Assembly (NCBI RefSeq): GCF_018100925.1
Contig: NZ_JAGJEH010000011.1
Coordinates: 62,001 to 126,000, forward strand
DNA from: Pseudoalteromonas luteoviolacea
GTDB taxonomy: Bacteria > Pseudomonadota > Gammaproteobacteria > Enterobacterales > Alteromonadaceae
DNA: 64,000 bases
Direction: 5' to 3'
This document shows positions 35,908-45,048 of this stretch, in pieces. Position numbers and translations under genes: made by a program. The notes under the pieces are model-generated. The model worked only from the letters and a program-made list of their open reading frames with translations. It searched no databases and was not told the DNA's origin. Position 1 is the stretch's first letter. Every line of letters starts with the position of its first letter.

Positions 35908-37800
35908 ATGAAAAAACTCTGTATCTTTTTGTTATCACTACCTTTCTCTAGCCTTGCTACCACTGCAATTGATCATGTCAGCGTTAATTACCTCACGTCC
36001 CTTCACTATACAGGGCCTGAAGGTTGGCCGAGTGCGGGCAAGCCCTTTGCACCGCCCATTTATAACGCAGAGCGAGATCAATTGATTGGCCTCTCATTAA
36101 TGGGCCGCACCGGCAACGATGTCGTAGCACCAAGTATGTGGGGACTAACACCGGTTGAAGGTCATTATTTTGCATTGGCAAAAGATGTAAATGGATTGGT
36201 CGGGTTTGTACAGCACCCAGAATTAGATCGACTGTATAGTATTGATAGTAAAGGCAACGTTTTTTTCGTGCACTCAGATGGCAGCAATAAAACCATTCTC
36301 TTTAACAATGAAAATAAAGAACTCTTCCCGCAACCTAATGTCAATCCCATATTTGACAACCAAAGTCGCCTGCTGTTTATCGATACAGATCACAAAACCT
36401 ACTCTAGGTTAATGCGCCTAGAACACGACAATAGCTTGTTGGAGCTATATCGTTTTAACAATAGCCCGCATAGTGACTTTACTGCTGCTGGCGGTATGTT
36501 ACTCAGTGGCAACACACTTTATGGCTACATAGGGTACCCAAGAGGCATACCATTTTTAGATACCCTATCCATTGACGACAATTTTCCCGTTGGAGCGCTC
36601 TATGCGATTGAGCTCAGTGAAAACCCGGTGGACGCGCTTACCATACTGCACGAGTTTACTTTACAGCAAGGTGAAGTACCGTGGGATACAAACGCCACTG
36701 AAGGCCGCATCGCAACTTATTTAGTGGAAGATGAACAAGGCTACTTATATGGTTCAACCTCGGTTGGAAGCTGTAAAACAAAAGGCATCATTACATACAG
36801 TGGCAAAGAGACTGCATTTGCCAATGGTCTTTGCGGTGGAGACTACCTGTTTTATAACGCAATTGGTGAGCGTGAGCGCTTGATCCATACTGACTACCCT
36901 CATTACGATGGCAGCAACCCACATGGCTCGGTATTTAGGCTCAAAAAAGATGGCTCGGAATTTACCTTACTGCATACCTTTAGCGGCGAAGATGGTAGTC
37001 AGCCACGTGGCCCCATGGTGATAACAGAAAGTGGCTACTTGTACGGTACGACGATGGGTGGCGGCGTACATAAGAGCGACTTAATCTCCGTGAGAGAGGG
37101 TGGAAAATACCCCGAACAAGCACTCAATATGACAAGTGACGGGACTATTTACCGTATTAATTTAGCAGATATCAAGTTCAAAGATGGCAAGCTCATTGAG
37201 AGCGGCTTTGAGCACGTGCACTCCTTTAAAGGCGGGCCTGGTGAAGACGTAGATGGCAAAACACCCACGGGTTTGATGCTGGCAGAAAATGGACGACTCT
37301 ATGGTACGACCATAAATGGTGGTCGTGGCTATACCAACCAAGCCGGTTGGGTGTATGAAAATGACATTTTGGGCACTGTGTATGAAGTCGATCTCAGTGG
37401 TATGAAGCCAACAGGTTCAGTCTCTATCAGTATCACCCCGGGCACTTTAAAGCTCGGCGAAGAAGCCGAAGTGACTTGGAGTAGCAGCAATGCGACAAAC
37501 TGTATCGCCACAGGCGGTGTCGCGAGCGGCGACTGGGTGCCTGATGGGGATATTGCACCACAAGGTAGTATCAAGATATCTCCAGACTCCGGCGTGTACT
37601 CCTTTTCCATCAATTGTCGAGATGCTGACGTCGGCGCTCGAATTGGTGCACTCACTACGCTCTACGTAAATGCAGAGGCCAAAGTCAAAGAGAGTGAAAC
37701 CGTTCACTACGGCAATGGCGGTGCCCTGAATTGGGGCTGGCTGGCACTATTGGGCGCTTTGCGGATTGCGCGCGCTCGACGTCAAGGGGATAGCGCATGA
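35908..37800 (+). CDS. TIGR03803-repeat secreted protein with Ig-like domain and GlyGly-CTERM-like tail (Has-associated, paralogue 2)
   Basis: A 630-residue exported protein paralogous to the one upstream of hasA. The signal peptide runs to ~LATTAI. TIGR03803-type repeats include FTLLHTFSGEDGSQPRGPM with YLYGTTMGGGV and GTIYRINL, and VHSFKGGPGEDVDGKTPTGL with RLYGTTINGGRG. An Ig-like domain near 535-605 has the same Cys pair (ATNCIATG...SFSINC). The tail, NGGALNWGWLALLGALRIARARR, is a clearer GlyGly-CTERM-type sequence than its paralogue's; the EP stalk is missing. Its stop overlaps the hasD start by 4 bp (ATGA), so it is coupled to the export genes. Confidence 0.72.
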   Translation: MKKLCIFLLSLPFSSLATTAIDHVSVNYLTSLHYTGPEGWPSAGKPFAPPIYNAERDQLIGLSLMGRTGNDVVAPSMWGLTPVEGHYFALAKDVNGLVGFVQHPELDRLYSIDSKGNVFFVHSDGSNKTILFNNENKELFPQPNVNPIFDNQSRLLFIDTDHKTYSRLMRLEHDNSLLELYRFNNSPHSDFTAAGGMLLSGNTLYGYIGYPRGIPFLDTLSIDDNFPVGALYAIELSENPVDALTILHEFTLQQGEVPWDTNATEGRIATYLVEDEQGYLYGSTSVGSCKTKGIITYSGKETAFANGLCGGDYLFYNAIGERERLIHTDYPHYDGSNPHGSVFRLKKDGSEFTLLHTFSGEDGSQPRGPMVITESGYLYGTTMGGGVHKSDLISVREGGKYPEQALNMTSDGTIYRINLADIKFKDGKLIESGFEHVHSFKGGPGEDVDGKTPTGLMLAENGRLYGTTINGGRGYTNQAGWVYENDILGTVYEVDLSGMKPTGSVSISITPGTLKLGEEAEVTWSSSNATNCIATGGVASGDWVPDGDIAPQGSIKISPDSGVYSFSINCRDADVGARIGALTTLYVNAEAKVKESETVHYGNGGALNWGWLALLGALRIARARRQGDSA

Positions 37801-39503
37801 TCCCCCAAACTCAGCCAAGTGAAGCATTGAAAGCCGCACTGAGTAAGCAAAAGCGTAGCTTACTGCATGTCGCAGGCTTTAGTGCTGTCATCAACTTGTT
37901 AATGCTCATTCCCGCAATTTACATGCTACAAGTTTACGACCGAGTATTGAGCTCAGCCAATTTAGACACCTTATTAATGATATCCATGATGGTAGCAGGT
38001 TTCTTTTTATTAATGGGCGCACTGGAATGGGTACGTAGCCGAGTATTGATTGGTGTCAGTGAAAGTTTTGACAACGATTTGCACGGCAAGGTTTTTGAAG
38101 CTGTATATCAACATCAGCTCAAATTAGGTAATGCCAATCCAGGTCAACTTATCAACGACCTCAACCAAGTCCGTCAATTTATGACCGGCACAGGTATTTT
38201 TGCCTTTTTCGATGCACCTTGGGCACCAATCTTTCTGCTACTGTTGTTTTTCTTTCACCCATTGCTCGGCGCCATTGCACTGGTCGGCACCATACTATTG
38301 TTCGCATTGGCACTACTCAATGAAGTCTGGGCTAAAAAGCCCTTACAGGCCTCATCTTTGGCAACCGCCAATGCCACACGACTTGCCAGCGGTATTATCA
38401 ATAATGCAGAGGTTGCGCACGCTATGGGGATGCAAGGTAATTTACAGGCACGATGGCAAACTCAGCACCAAGCAGGTATCAGCCACCAAAGTGAAGCCAG
38501 CAACTTAAGCTCAGTGCTCACAGCCACCAGCAAAGTTTTGCGCCTCGCACTGCAATCAGTGGTTTTAGGCGCCGGAGCTTGGTTGGCAGTAGATGGCCAA
38601 ATCACCGCCGGCATGATGATCGCCGGCTCTATCATGGCTGGTCGCTTATTATCTCCAGTTGAGCAGCTTGTTGGTGCATTTAAGCAGTGGCAGAGTGTGA
38701 AGCTGTCTCGCCAACGTCTAGATGCGCTATTGCACCAATATCCAGCTCCAAAAGCCGGGCTCGCTCTGCCAGCCCCAAGTGGCAAATTAAGTGTAGAAAA
38801 TGCCACCTTGATCCCACCAATGGCTCAAACTCCGGTGCTCAGCAATATCAGTTTTGAGCTAGCGCCAGGTGAGGTACTCGCCATACTGGGTCCTTCGGGT
38901 GCTGGAAAATCATCCATAGCGCGATTGATAACTGGGATCTGGGCACCACACATGGGTAAGGTACGCCTAGATGGTGCTGACATTTTTCAATGGGATACAC
39001 AGAGTTTAGGCCCTCACTTGGGTTATTTGCCTCAAGATGTCGGCTTGTTTGCAGGTAGTATCAGCGAGAATATTGCCCGCTTTGGCAATATAAATGACGA
39101 GGCTGTCATCGATGCTGCGCGGTTAGCTGGCGTACATGAGATGATCCTTAAATTACCCAATGGCTACAACACAATTTTAGGTGAAGGAGGCATGGGTCTA
39201 TCTGGCGGCGAAAAACAGCGTATAGGTTTGGCGAGGGCGCTGTACGGCAACCCCAAACTGGTGATCCTCGATGAGGCTAACTCGAACTTGGACGATGCTG
39301 GCGAAGCAGCACTGGCAAACACCATCAAAACACTCAAGCAGTCCGGTTGCAGTGTCATTTTCATTACTCATAGAGCCAATATTTTAGGCCTGAGTGACAA
39401 AATATTGTTGCTCAATAAAGGCAATGTGCAGGCCTTTGGGCCCAAACAGCAGGTACTAGGTGCCATGCAAAAAGCCCAGCAAGGCCATAGAGGAGCAGCG
39501 TAA
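37797..39503 (+). CDS. hasD: Type I secretion ABC transporter (HasD/PrtD family)
   Basis: A 568-residue fused membrane-ATPase ABC exporter. Residues ~20-310 hold six membrane helices (VYDRVLSSANLDTLLMISMMVAG is typical of PrtD/HasD). The ATPase domain has Walker A GPSGAGKSS, Q-loop PQDVGLFAGSI, signature LSGGEKQRIGLARAL, Walker B LVILDEANSNLD and the switch His in FITHR. It lacks an N-terminal C39 peptidase domain, so its substrates keep their signals at the C-terminus, as HasA does. HasE follows one base after the stop. The outer-membrane TolC partner is not in the window. Confidence 0.92.
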   Translation: MIPQTQPSEALKAALSKQKRSLLHVAGFSAVINLLMLIPAIYMLQVYDRVLSSANLDTLLMISMMVAGFFLLMGALEWVRSRVLIGVSESFDNDLHGKVFEAVYQHQLKLGNANPGQLINDLNQVRQFMTGTGIFAFFDAPWAPIFLLLLFFFHPLLGAIALVGTILLFALALLNEVWAKKPLQASSLATANATRLASGIINNAEVAHAMGMQGNLQARWQTQHQAGISHQSEASNLSSVLTATSKVLRLALQSVVLGAGAWLAVDGQITAGMMIAGSIMAGRLLSPVEQLVGAFKQWQSVKLSRQRLDALLHQYPAPKAGLALPAPSGKLSVENATLIPPMAQTPVLSNISFELAPGEVLAILGPSGAGKSSIARLITGIWAPHMGKVRLDGADIFQWDTQSLGPHLGYLPQDVGLFAGSISENIARFGNINDEAVIDAARLAGVHEMILKLPNGYNTILGEGGMGLSGGEKQRIGLARALYGNPKLVILDEANSNLDDAGEAALANTIKTLKQSGCSVIFITHRANILGLSDKILLLNKGNVQAFGPKQQVLGAMQKAQQGHRGAA

Positions 39504-39504
39504 C

Positions 39505-40788
39505 ATGAAGGCAAATCAAGAAATCGCCGGCAGTCAACATATCCGTCTTGGCTGGATCACCATCGCCTTCAGTTTGGGCGTGTTTTTAGTCTGGGGTGCA
39601 TTTGCACCACTGGATAAAGGCGTGGTTGTCGAAGGCCAAGTGGTCGTATCCGGACATAAAAAACAAATTCAGGCACCGCAAAATGGCGTTATCACGGACT
39701 TATTAGTGCAAAACGGACAGTGGGTAGAGCAAGGAGACCCTTTGCTGATCTTGGATAATAAAATTGCGAAAAGTCAGCTGGCGGCTGCCACAACCCAATA
39801 TTATATGGCACTGGCAGAGAAAGAACGCCTGAACGCTGAATTGGCAGATGCAGCCCTCCTCCAATATTCGGCGGTATTGACCAAGGTGAATTTACCCCAA
39901 GCACGCCAGGCCATGGCGCTCAATCAACAAGTATTCGAGCAACGCCGCGATGCTTTGCACACGCAACTAAAATTACTGCAAGACAACAAACATACCACGC
40001 AATCTCGCATCTCTGGCCTAGAGCATGTCGTTGCGAGCCACAATCAAAGAGCGGGCGTCTATGACAACTGGGTAAAGGACACCCAAGCACTGGTTAAAAA
40101 AGGCTTTCAATCACAAGAGCAGCTTTACCAATTGAAAGCACAGGCCGCCGAGATCCGGGCGGACTCGGCAAATGCCATGTCAGAGCTGTTGTCACAGCGC
40201 GCACGCCTACTTGAGCTAGATACTCAGCTACAGCAAACTCGCAAAAATTACCGCCAAGAGGTGAGTCAACAAAGGGCAAAAAATCAATCCAATATCAGTG
40301 AGTTCCAGCAACAAATGACCACTGCACAATTTAGCCTAGATCACAGCAAAATTCGCGCTCCCGTGGCGGGCCAAGTGGTTGGTTTGGATGCCTTTGGTGA
40401 CGTCGTGTCTCAATCTCAGCTGCTGATGGAAATTGTACCCAAAGGGCAACAACTGATCGTCAATGCAAAGATCCCGAGCAATCTGATTGACAGTGTCGCC
40501 CTTGGTCAAGATGTCGACTTGCTATTTAGCGCATTTAATACCAGCACCACACCAAAAGTGCGCGGTCAGGTTGAGCGTTTGGCACAAGATACAGTGAACG
40601 ACGAACGTACCGGACAGCCCTACTATCAAGTAGCTATCCGAGTCAGTGAAGATGCGCTTACTGAAAACTTGGTGTTACAAGCTGGGATGCCAGTGCAAGC
40701 CTTTGTCAAAAATGGCGAGCGTTCAATGTTAAGTTATCTGCTAAAACCATTAACTGACCGCATTCCAAATGCGATGGCTGATACATAA
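39505..40788 (+). CDS. hasE: HlyD-family membrane fusion protein (HasE/PrtE)
   Basis: A 427-residue periplasmic adaptor: one N-terminal membrane helix (~12-32), a lipoyl half-motif (VVVSGHKKQIQAPQNGVITDLLVQNGQWVEQGDPLL), a long coiled-coil hairpin (~100-270), and the second lipoyl half and beta-barrel (IRAPVAGQVVGLDAFGDVVSQSQLLMEIVPKGQQLIVNAKI). This is the PrtE/HasE layout. The ATG at 39505 is preferred over an in-frame ATG inside hasD because GAGGAG precedes it. It bridges HasD to TolC for HasA export. Confidence 0.92.
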   Translation: MKANQEIAGSQHIRLGWITIAFSLGVFLVWGAFAPLDKGVVVEGQVVVSGHKKQIQAPQNGVITDLLVQNGQWVEQGDPLLILDNKIAKSQLAAATTQYYMALAEKERLNAELADAALLQYSAVLTKVNLPQARQAMALNQQVFEQRRDALHTQLKLLQDNKHTTQSRISGLEHVVASHNQRAGVYDNWVKDTQALVKKGFQSQEQLYQLKAQAAEIRADSANAMSELLSQRARLLELDTQLQQTRKNYRQEVSQQRAKNQSNISEFQQQMTTAQFSLDHSKIRAPVAGQVVGLDAFGDVVSQSQLLMEIVPKGQQLIVNAKIPSNLIDSVALGQDVDLLFSAFNTSTTPKVRGQVERLAQDTVNDERTGQPYYQVAIRVSEDALTENLVLQAGMPVQAFVKNGERSMLSYLLKPLTDRIPNAMADT

Positions 40789-40884
40789 AGTAAAAAAATT
40801 TAAAAACTAATTACGCTTTTTTTAATCTCACGCGTTCTTTAAACATAAGGGTTTGTTTTTAGATAAAGCAGGATTGAACAAAAG

Positions 40885-41592
40885 ATGAAAAAAGCCACTG
40901 CCTGTGTTGCACTATTGCTCACATTTGAGGCCTCGGCCGCTGGCGGCTCCCTCACCGCTTACGGTATGTTTATGCAAGCAGATTGGGTGGTCAAAAGCGT
41001 CATGTTAATGTTGGTCGCTGCATCAGTGACTTGCTGGGGGATCTTTATCGCCAAGCAAAAGCAAATTGCAGCGGCACGCAGCCGGCTCAGCGAGTTGCTA
41101 GCAAACAGCCGCAGCAAAAATAACCTAGAACAATTGCGTACTCCGAGCGTTTTAGAAGCACAGTTAGTCACTGAAGTGCTCATTGAATTAGACTGGGGCG
41201 CAAAAAATAATGCCACAGCTGAAGGAATTAAGGAAAGATCCCTCCAGCGAATGAAGAGCCGTGTCGACGAGTTCACGGATGGTTTGACTCAAGGCACAGG
41301 TTCGCTGGCTTCCATTGGTTCAACAGCCCCCTTTATCGGTTTGTTCGGTACGGTGTGGGGCATAATGAACAGCTTTGTTGGCATTGCCACCACCAATACC
41401 ACTAATTTAGCCGTTGTCGCCCCCGGCATTGCCGAAGCGTTATTGGCCACTGCGGCTGGCTTAGTCGCTGCAATCCCCGCGGTATTGATGTACAACCATT
41501 TTACCCGAAATATTGCACTTTATCGCAAACAGCTCAATGCCTTATCAAGCCAGTTACTCGTGCTCGCTGGTCGCCAATTAGAGCTACGTTAG
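40885..41592 (+). CDS. exbB: ExbB-type proton channel subunit
   Basis: A 235-residue MotA/TolQ/ExbB-family protein. An N-terminal hydrophobic stretch to ~residue 19 is followed by three membrane helices, with the hallmark segments STAPFIGLFGTVWGIMNSF and APGIAEALLATAAGLVAAIPAVLMYNHF. With ExbD it forms the proton-driven motor that energises TonB. It begins a sub-operon 96 bp after hasE with ExbD and TonB following directly, so it is probably dedicated to HasR. Confidence 0.92.
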   Translation: MKKATACVALLLTFEASAAGGSLTAYGMFMQADWVVKSVMLMLVAASVTCWGIFIAKQKQIAAARSRLSELLANSRSKNNLEQLRTPSVLEAQLVTEVLIELDWGAKNNATAEGIKERSLQRMKSRVDEFTDGLTQGTGSLASIGSTAPFIGLFGTVWGIMNSFVGIATTNTTNLAVVAPGIAEALLATAAGLVAAIPAVLMYNHFTRNIALYRKQLNALSSQLLVLAGRQLELR

Positions 41593-41593
41593 C

Positions 41594-42013
41594 ATGGCGA
41601 TGATGAATGACGGCGAGCAAGATGAGTTCGCACTCAACAATGAAATCAACATGACACCCTTTATCGATGTCATGTTGGTATTACTGATTATTTTCATGGT
41701 TGCGGCACCTTTATCAACGGTGTCAGTGCCCCTTGAACTACCCGGTGCCAATGCAGAGCACCAAGCTCTAGACCAAAAACAACTGATTTTATCTTTAGAT
41801 AAAGAGCGACAACTTTTTTTAGGTGACAAAGCCATTGCCGAGACAGAGCTCGCTCATGTCCTCAATGACGCCAGTGGCAATAACCTTGAACAAATCATAT
41901 TTATCCGTGCTGATCAGCAAGTTAATTATGGGGCGCTTATGTCATTACTGAATACGCTCAGAGACATAGGTTATCTCAATGTGTCACTGGTCGGCGAAGA
42001 GGACCTGAATTAA
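41594..42013 (+). CDS. exbD: ExbD-type proton channel subunit
   Basis: A 139-residue ExbD/TolR protein: a short cytoplasmic segment, one membrane helix with the essential Asp in NMTPFIDVMLVLLIIFMV, and a periplasmic domain (SVPLELPGANAEHQ..., IFIRADQQVNYGALMSLLNTLRDIGYLNVSLVGEE). It follows ExbB with one base between and abuts TonB. It is the stator/proton-pathway subunit of the TonB motor. Confidence 0.93.
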   Translation: MAMMNDGEQDEFALNNEINMTPFIDVMLVLLIIFMVAAPLSTVSVPLELPGANAEHQALDQKQLILSLDKERQLFLGDKAIAETELAHVLNDASGNNLEQIIFIRADQQVNYGALMSLLNTLRDIGYLNVSLVGEEDLN

Positions 42014-42853
42014 GTGCTTTCTCGCCGTGATTGGTCACTCGCATTTACTTGGGCCATTGTTTTACACCTAGCTGTACTTGGGGTTGCGCTGTGGCATTGG
42101 CAGCCTTCAACGCCGCTTCCTCCAGCTCCACCTAAAGCCCCCTTCGTGGTCAAGCTGGCGCCGTTGGCCAAGACCCATAGTCAATCTCAAGAACTTCAGA
42201 GCACACAAGCTCTATCGGCCAACACACCACCCCAAGCAAAAGTTGAAGCAATTACGTCCAGTGATATCGGGTTAGTGCATGAAGGAAAAATTGCCGCAGC
42301 TAAGAAGCTTGCGCAAACCACACCTCCTGAGCCCAAACAAACACTTCAACCAGAGCCAGATCCGCAACCGTCCGCTGAACCTGAACAGGTTGCGGCGGTC
42401 GAACCGCACAAGCCTGCGCCTCAACCACAGCTTGAAAAACCAGAGTTGATTGCAACAAAACCGGCGCAACAGCAAAGTGTCGCCAGTCAAGCCAAATCCA
42501 TTCAAGCAGAGACAGTGGCCACGCAAAATCAGGCCCAACAGCAAGGCCAAGATGAGATACTCACTTTGCAAATGACACAAAACTGGCAGGCCGAATTAAT
42601 TGCCCACCTAGCAAAGAAAAAACGCTACCCAAAAATGGCGAGAAAACGCCGTCAAGAAGCCACCGTGACGGTGCGTTTTACAATAGATGCACAAGGCCAA
42701 GCGCGCGATATCGAAGTGGTTCAAGCTTCTCGCTATCCACTGCTCAACAAAGAAGCAAAAAGTGTTGTGAAGCGCGCGCAACCTCTGCCGCTACCACCCG
42801 AAAAAATGCTCAACAATAAAGTGCTGGTGCCAGTGCGCTTTTATTTGCTCTAA
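42014..42853 (+). CDS. hasB: TonB-like energy transducer (HasB)
   Basis: A 279-residue TonB family protein with an N-terminal anchor (WSLAFTWAIVLHLAVLGVAL), a Pro/Gln/Glu/Lys-rich periplasmic-spanning segment (~35-190) and a C-terminal TonB domain: KKRYPKMARKRRQEATVTVRF, then ARDIEVVQASRYPLLNKEA and VPVRFYLL. Its location after hasDE and exbBD matches HasB, a TonB paralogue specific for HasR in Serratia. GTG start directly after the exbD stop. Specificity for HasR is inferred. Confidence 0.9.
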   Translation: MLSRRDWSLAFTWAIVLHLAVLGVALWHWQPSTPLPPAPPKAPFVVKLAPLAKTHSQSQELQSTQALSANTPPQAKVEAITSSDIGLVHEGKIAAAKKLAQTTPPEPKQTLQPEPDPQPSAEPEQVAAVEPHKPAPQPQLEKPELIATKPAQQQSVASQAKSIQAETVATQNQAQQQGQDEILTLQMTQNWQAELIAHLAKKKRYPKMARKRRQEATVTVRFTIDAQGQARDIEVVQASRYPLLNKEAKSVVKRAQPLPLPPEKMLNNKVLVPVRFYLL

Positions 42854-43131
42854 CCGTGTTCAAACTTGAAAGACATTGGCTTTGTTTCAATAGGATTAGA
42901 TTAAGCGTGAAAAATCGAACTAGATCAAAACGAATTCTTTAGTAGGATAATTGTGCAAAGTTAATTTGGTGTCGATCTTAAGCCCTGCCATCTCTCTGTT
43001 GGGTACATCAGTAAGTGTATTGAAAGCGCTTCCCACTGCCTATACATAGTTATGTGCGAATCAAGGTATTCTTGAGCACGGAGGTACATCTACCCAATTG
43101 TAATCACAATAAAAAAGGAAGAAAGTTATAC

Positions 43132-43680
43132 ATGGTTAAGCTGATTGCTCTTCTATCTATCGCTTTTATGCTAACTGCATGTGATGATTTTAAAGTCACT
43201 GACTCGTCTAATATAGTGAGTTACACCAGAATAGACGGTGGACAGGTACACTTTGATTTGGAAAAGTTAATGTATTACGAGGGAAGCTCTTTTTCTCCCA
43301 TTTTTCCGTGTCAGTTAAGCGGGTTTATACGCTGCTATATGATTTCTTCAACTGTGCTTGCCATCCCAGATGAAAGCATACTGCCAGGCCCACTCAAAAA
43401 ATACGTAACCGGTACAATTGAAGAGCTCTCTTCTGAGTATGAAATAACTCGCTCTGTGCTTTCGTTTGGCAAAGAACAATATGATGGTTATTTTATAAAT
43501 ATTGGCGGATCGCCACCAATAGAGCCCGATGACAACTATTATGGGGCATATTTCTATAGTGTAGAATACGGTATAATCGTTTTTGAAATTAACCACTACT
43601 CCCCCAGAGATATAATGTTAGGGGATACCAATATGTATTTGTCATCACCGTCCCTTTGGAGCATTAACGGCTTTAAGTAG
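43132..43680 (+). CDS. Predicted lipoprotein of unknown function
   Basis: A 182-residue protein starting at the ATG at 43132, whose signal ends in the lipobox MLTAC (Cys17). The mature part is rich in Tyr, Ser and acidic residues (DDNYYGAYFYSVEYGIIVFEINHY). No family is recognised. The frame could start 78 bases earlier, but that would destroy the lipoprotein signal. It has no close partner; the Has locus ends 280 bp upstream. Confidence 0.6.
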   Translation: MVKLIALLSIAFMLTACDDFKVTDSSNIVSYTRIDGGQVHFDLEKLMYYEGSSFSPIFPCQLSGFIRCYMISSTVLAIPDESILPGPLKKYVTGTIEELSSEYEITRSVLSFGKEQYDGYFINIGGSPPIEPDDNYYGAYFYSVEYGIIVFEINHYSPRDIMLGDTNMYLSSPSLWSINGFK

Positions 43681-43703
43681 CAACACCCACCTTAAGTTAC
43701 AAA

Positions 43704-43747
43704 GCGCAGTTGCTATCACATACCAACTGCCCACCTTGATATAATTA
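43704..43747. repeat. Covarying hairpin repeat, copy 1
   Basis: This ~44-bp element is about 85-90% identical by eye to the element at 44810-44853. Its stem is GCAGTTG (43706-43712) with CAACTGC (43724-43730) and the loop CTATCACATAC is identical in both. The other copy has GCAGCTG with CAGCTGC, so both stem sides changed together. It ends in TTAAC as copy 2 does, but no intact gene adjoins it. Confidence 0.65.
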
Positions 43748-44073
43748 ACGAGGCAGTGTTAGTACACTAACAAAAGGAAAAAGCCCAACAAGGATAGGTA
43801 CTAATACAGCGATAAATAAAATTAATAAACCCGATGGCATTGAATCCACTATAGGTACGGGTCATACTCACTGGAACAATAACCAAGCGGTTAGCTACCA
43901 CGAAACAACTCATACTCGTTTAGTAGTTCAAAAACTTGGCTTGAAGAAATACGTTATATCGGTATCAACCAGTAAAAGTCACTATTGAGAGATGAGCTGG
44001 AAAAGAGCCAAAAGCGCGCTCAAAGGCCATGAAACGACGCCCAAAGGTAAATTGATAAAAGGAGTGAAAATTT
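43748..44073 (+). other. Interval with a start-less reading frame
   Basis: From 43748 to 43987 one plus-strand frame stays open for 80 codons and reads like protein (SPTRIGTNTAINKINKPDG, IGTGHTHWNNNQAVSYHETT, HTRLVVQKLGLKKYVIS) but has no usable start codon. It may be a decayed gene or chance. A further 29-codon frame from ATG near 43991 ends within the next gene's start region. Confidence 0.3.
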
Positions 44074-44688
44074 GTGGCTAAAAAACTTTTATCAGCTCTA
44101 TTGTTAGGGGTTTCAGCTGTTCCGACCTATGCAGAAAGTGCTGACGCTTTACCTGAGGCCTTTGAATTAATGTATAAATGCGGTGATAGTGAATTTCGTG
44201 AAAATCTCGAGAGTCACTATACGGTCTTCGAGTCAATAGAAGGAGTTAAGGCTTTTCTAAAACTCAAGTTGCCTTCTTGGGCATTTTCTATGTTCAACCA
44301 AGTCGCCCAACAAGCGTACGAACAACATCTTAAGCAAGAAGTATCACTTGAGTCGATTGAGTCTGCTAGGGTGTATTTCTTTGATACTTTGCGTGTCGCA
44401 CTGGTTGACAGAGCGAAGCAAAAAGGTCTAAAAGTGGGTGATTGTGAAATGGAAATTGCTGATATAATAGATGAATTGAATCGCAACAAAGCATACTTGC
44501 TTTACAACAACAGTTTTCATAACTTCTTTATGCAAGCGAATATTCCGCTTGCAGCGCGCGGCAATAACGGTGTGACATTTCTTCTCGTATTGATGGCTAT
44601 GCCACAGGCCAGTTTAGTACCTGGAATATGCAAAACTTATCGCCAGCAAGGAGCCAGAGGGACTGCTCAGTTCTCCTATTGTAATTAA
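44074..44688 (+). CDS. Exported protein of unknown function
   Basis: A 204-residue protein with a signal peptide (MAKKLLSALLLGVSAVPTYA) and a mostly helical mature part containing three Cys-bearing stretches (MYKCGDSEF, VGDCEMEI, PGICKTYRQQ) and a terminal YCN. GTG start nine bases after AAGGAG. No family is recognised. It lies between the two copies of the hairpin repeat and next to the putative peptide precursor, but a shared role is unproven. Confidence 0.6.
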   Translation: MAKKLLSALLLGVSAVPTYAESADALPEAFELMYKCGDSEFRENLESHYTVFESIEGVKAFLKLKLPSWAFSMFNQVAQQAYEQHLKQEVSLESIESARVYFFDTLRVALVDRAKQKGLKVGDCEMEIADIIDELNRNKAYLLYNNSFHNFFMQANIPLAARGNNGVTFLLVLMAMPQASLVPGICKTYRQQGARGTAQFSYCN

Positions 44689-44809
44689 CATAAATCACAA
44701 TAGCTCATCTGCAACACTGCTGGGCTATTTATCACGCTTCAATAGCGCTCTACCCACACTAAAACGACAGTGTAAATGCACAAATCGCTTCTTTACTCTG
44801 CATTACATA

Positions 44810-44853
44810 AAGCAGCTGCTATCACATACCAGCTGCCCACCTTGGTAAAATTA
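44810..44853 (-). terminator. Covarying hairpin repeat, copy 2, at the 3' end of the small peptide gene
   Basis: On the minus strand the peptide gene's stop codon is followed by a GCAGCTG...CAGCTGC stem (44812-44818 with 44830-44836) around an 11-base loop, then TTTATG. It is the second copy of the element at 43704-43747 and probably acts as the peptide gene's terminator or 3' stabiliser. Confidence 0.6.
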
Positions 44854-45048
44854 ACAATCTCTCATTGAAAAATCGCGACAAGTCCACAGACCGCCCGTAC
44901 ATAGCCTAGTGCCATCGCACTCGTCTCGGGTGTCACAAAATGCTGAGTTTGGGCCACCACCAGCAACACGCGGTGTCGCTTCAATACCTACTGACTTGCC
45001 ATTAAGAGACATACTTTTTAGGTGACGTTTGTTTAGTTTAAGCTTCAT
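44851..45048 (-). CDS. Putative double-glycine-leader peptide precursor (RiPP/bacteriocin-like)
   Basis: A 65-residue Cys-rich peptide. The N-terminus MKLKLNKRHLKSMSLNGKSV resembles leader peptides beginning KLKLNK..LK.L found in natural-product precursor families, and VAGGG at 29-33 offers a double-Gly cleavage site. The remaining core (PNSAFCDTRDECDGTRLCTG, then GLWTCRDFSMRDC) has five Cys. AGGA sits about eight bases before the ATG. No modification enzyme or peptidase-containing exporter lies nearby. The identification rests on pattern alone; an unmodified secreted Cys-rich peptide is the alternative. Confidence 0.5.
   Translation of the reverse strand: MKLKLNKRHLKSMSLNGKSVGIEATPRVAGGGPNSAFCDTRDECDGTRLCTGGLWTCRDFSMRDC

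Noticed and set aside
37797..39503. HasD as a bacteriocin exporter for the nearby Cys-rich peptide
   Set aside because: It lacks the N-terminal C39 peptidase domain needed to cut a double-Gly leader and is coupled to hasE.
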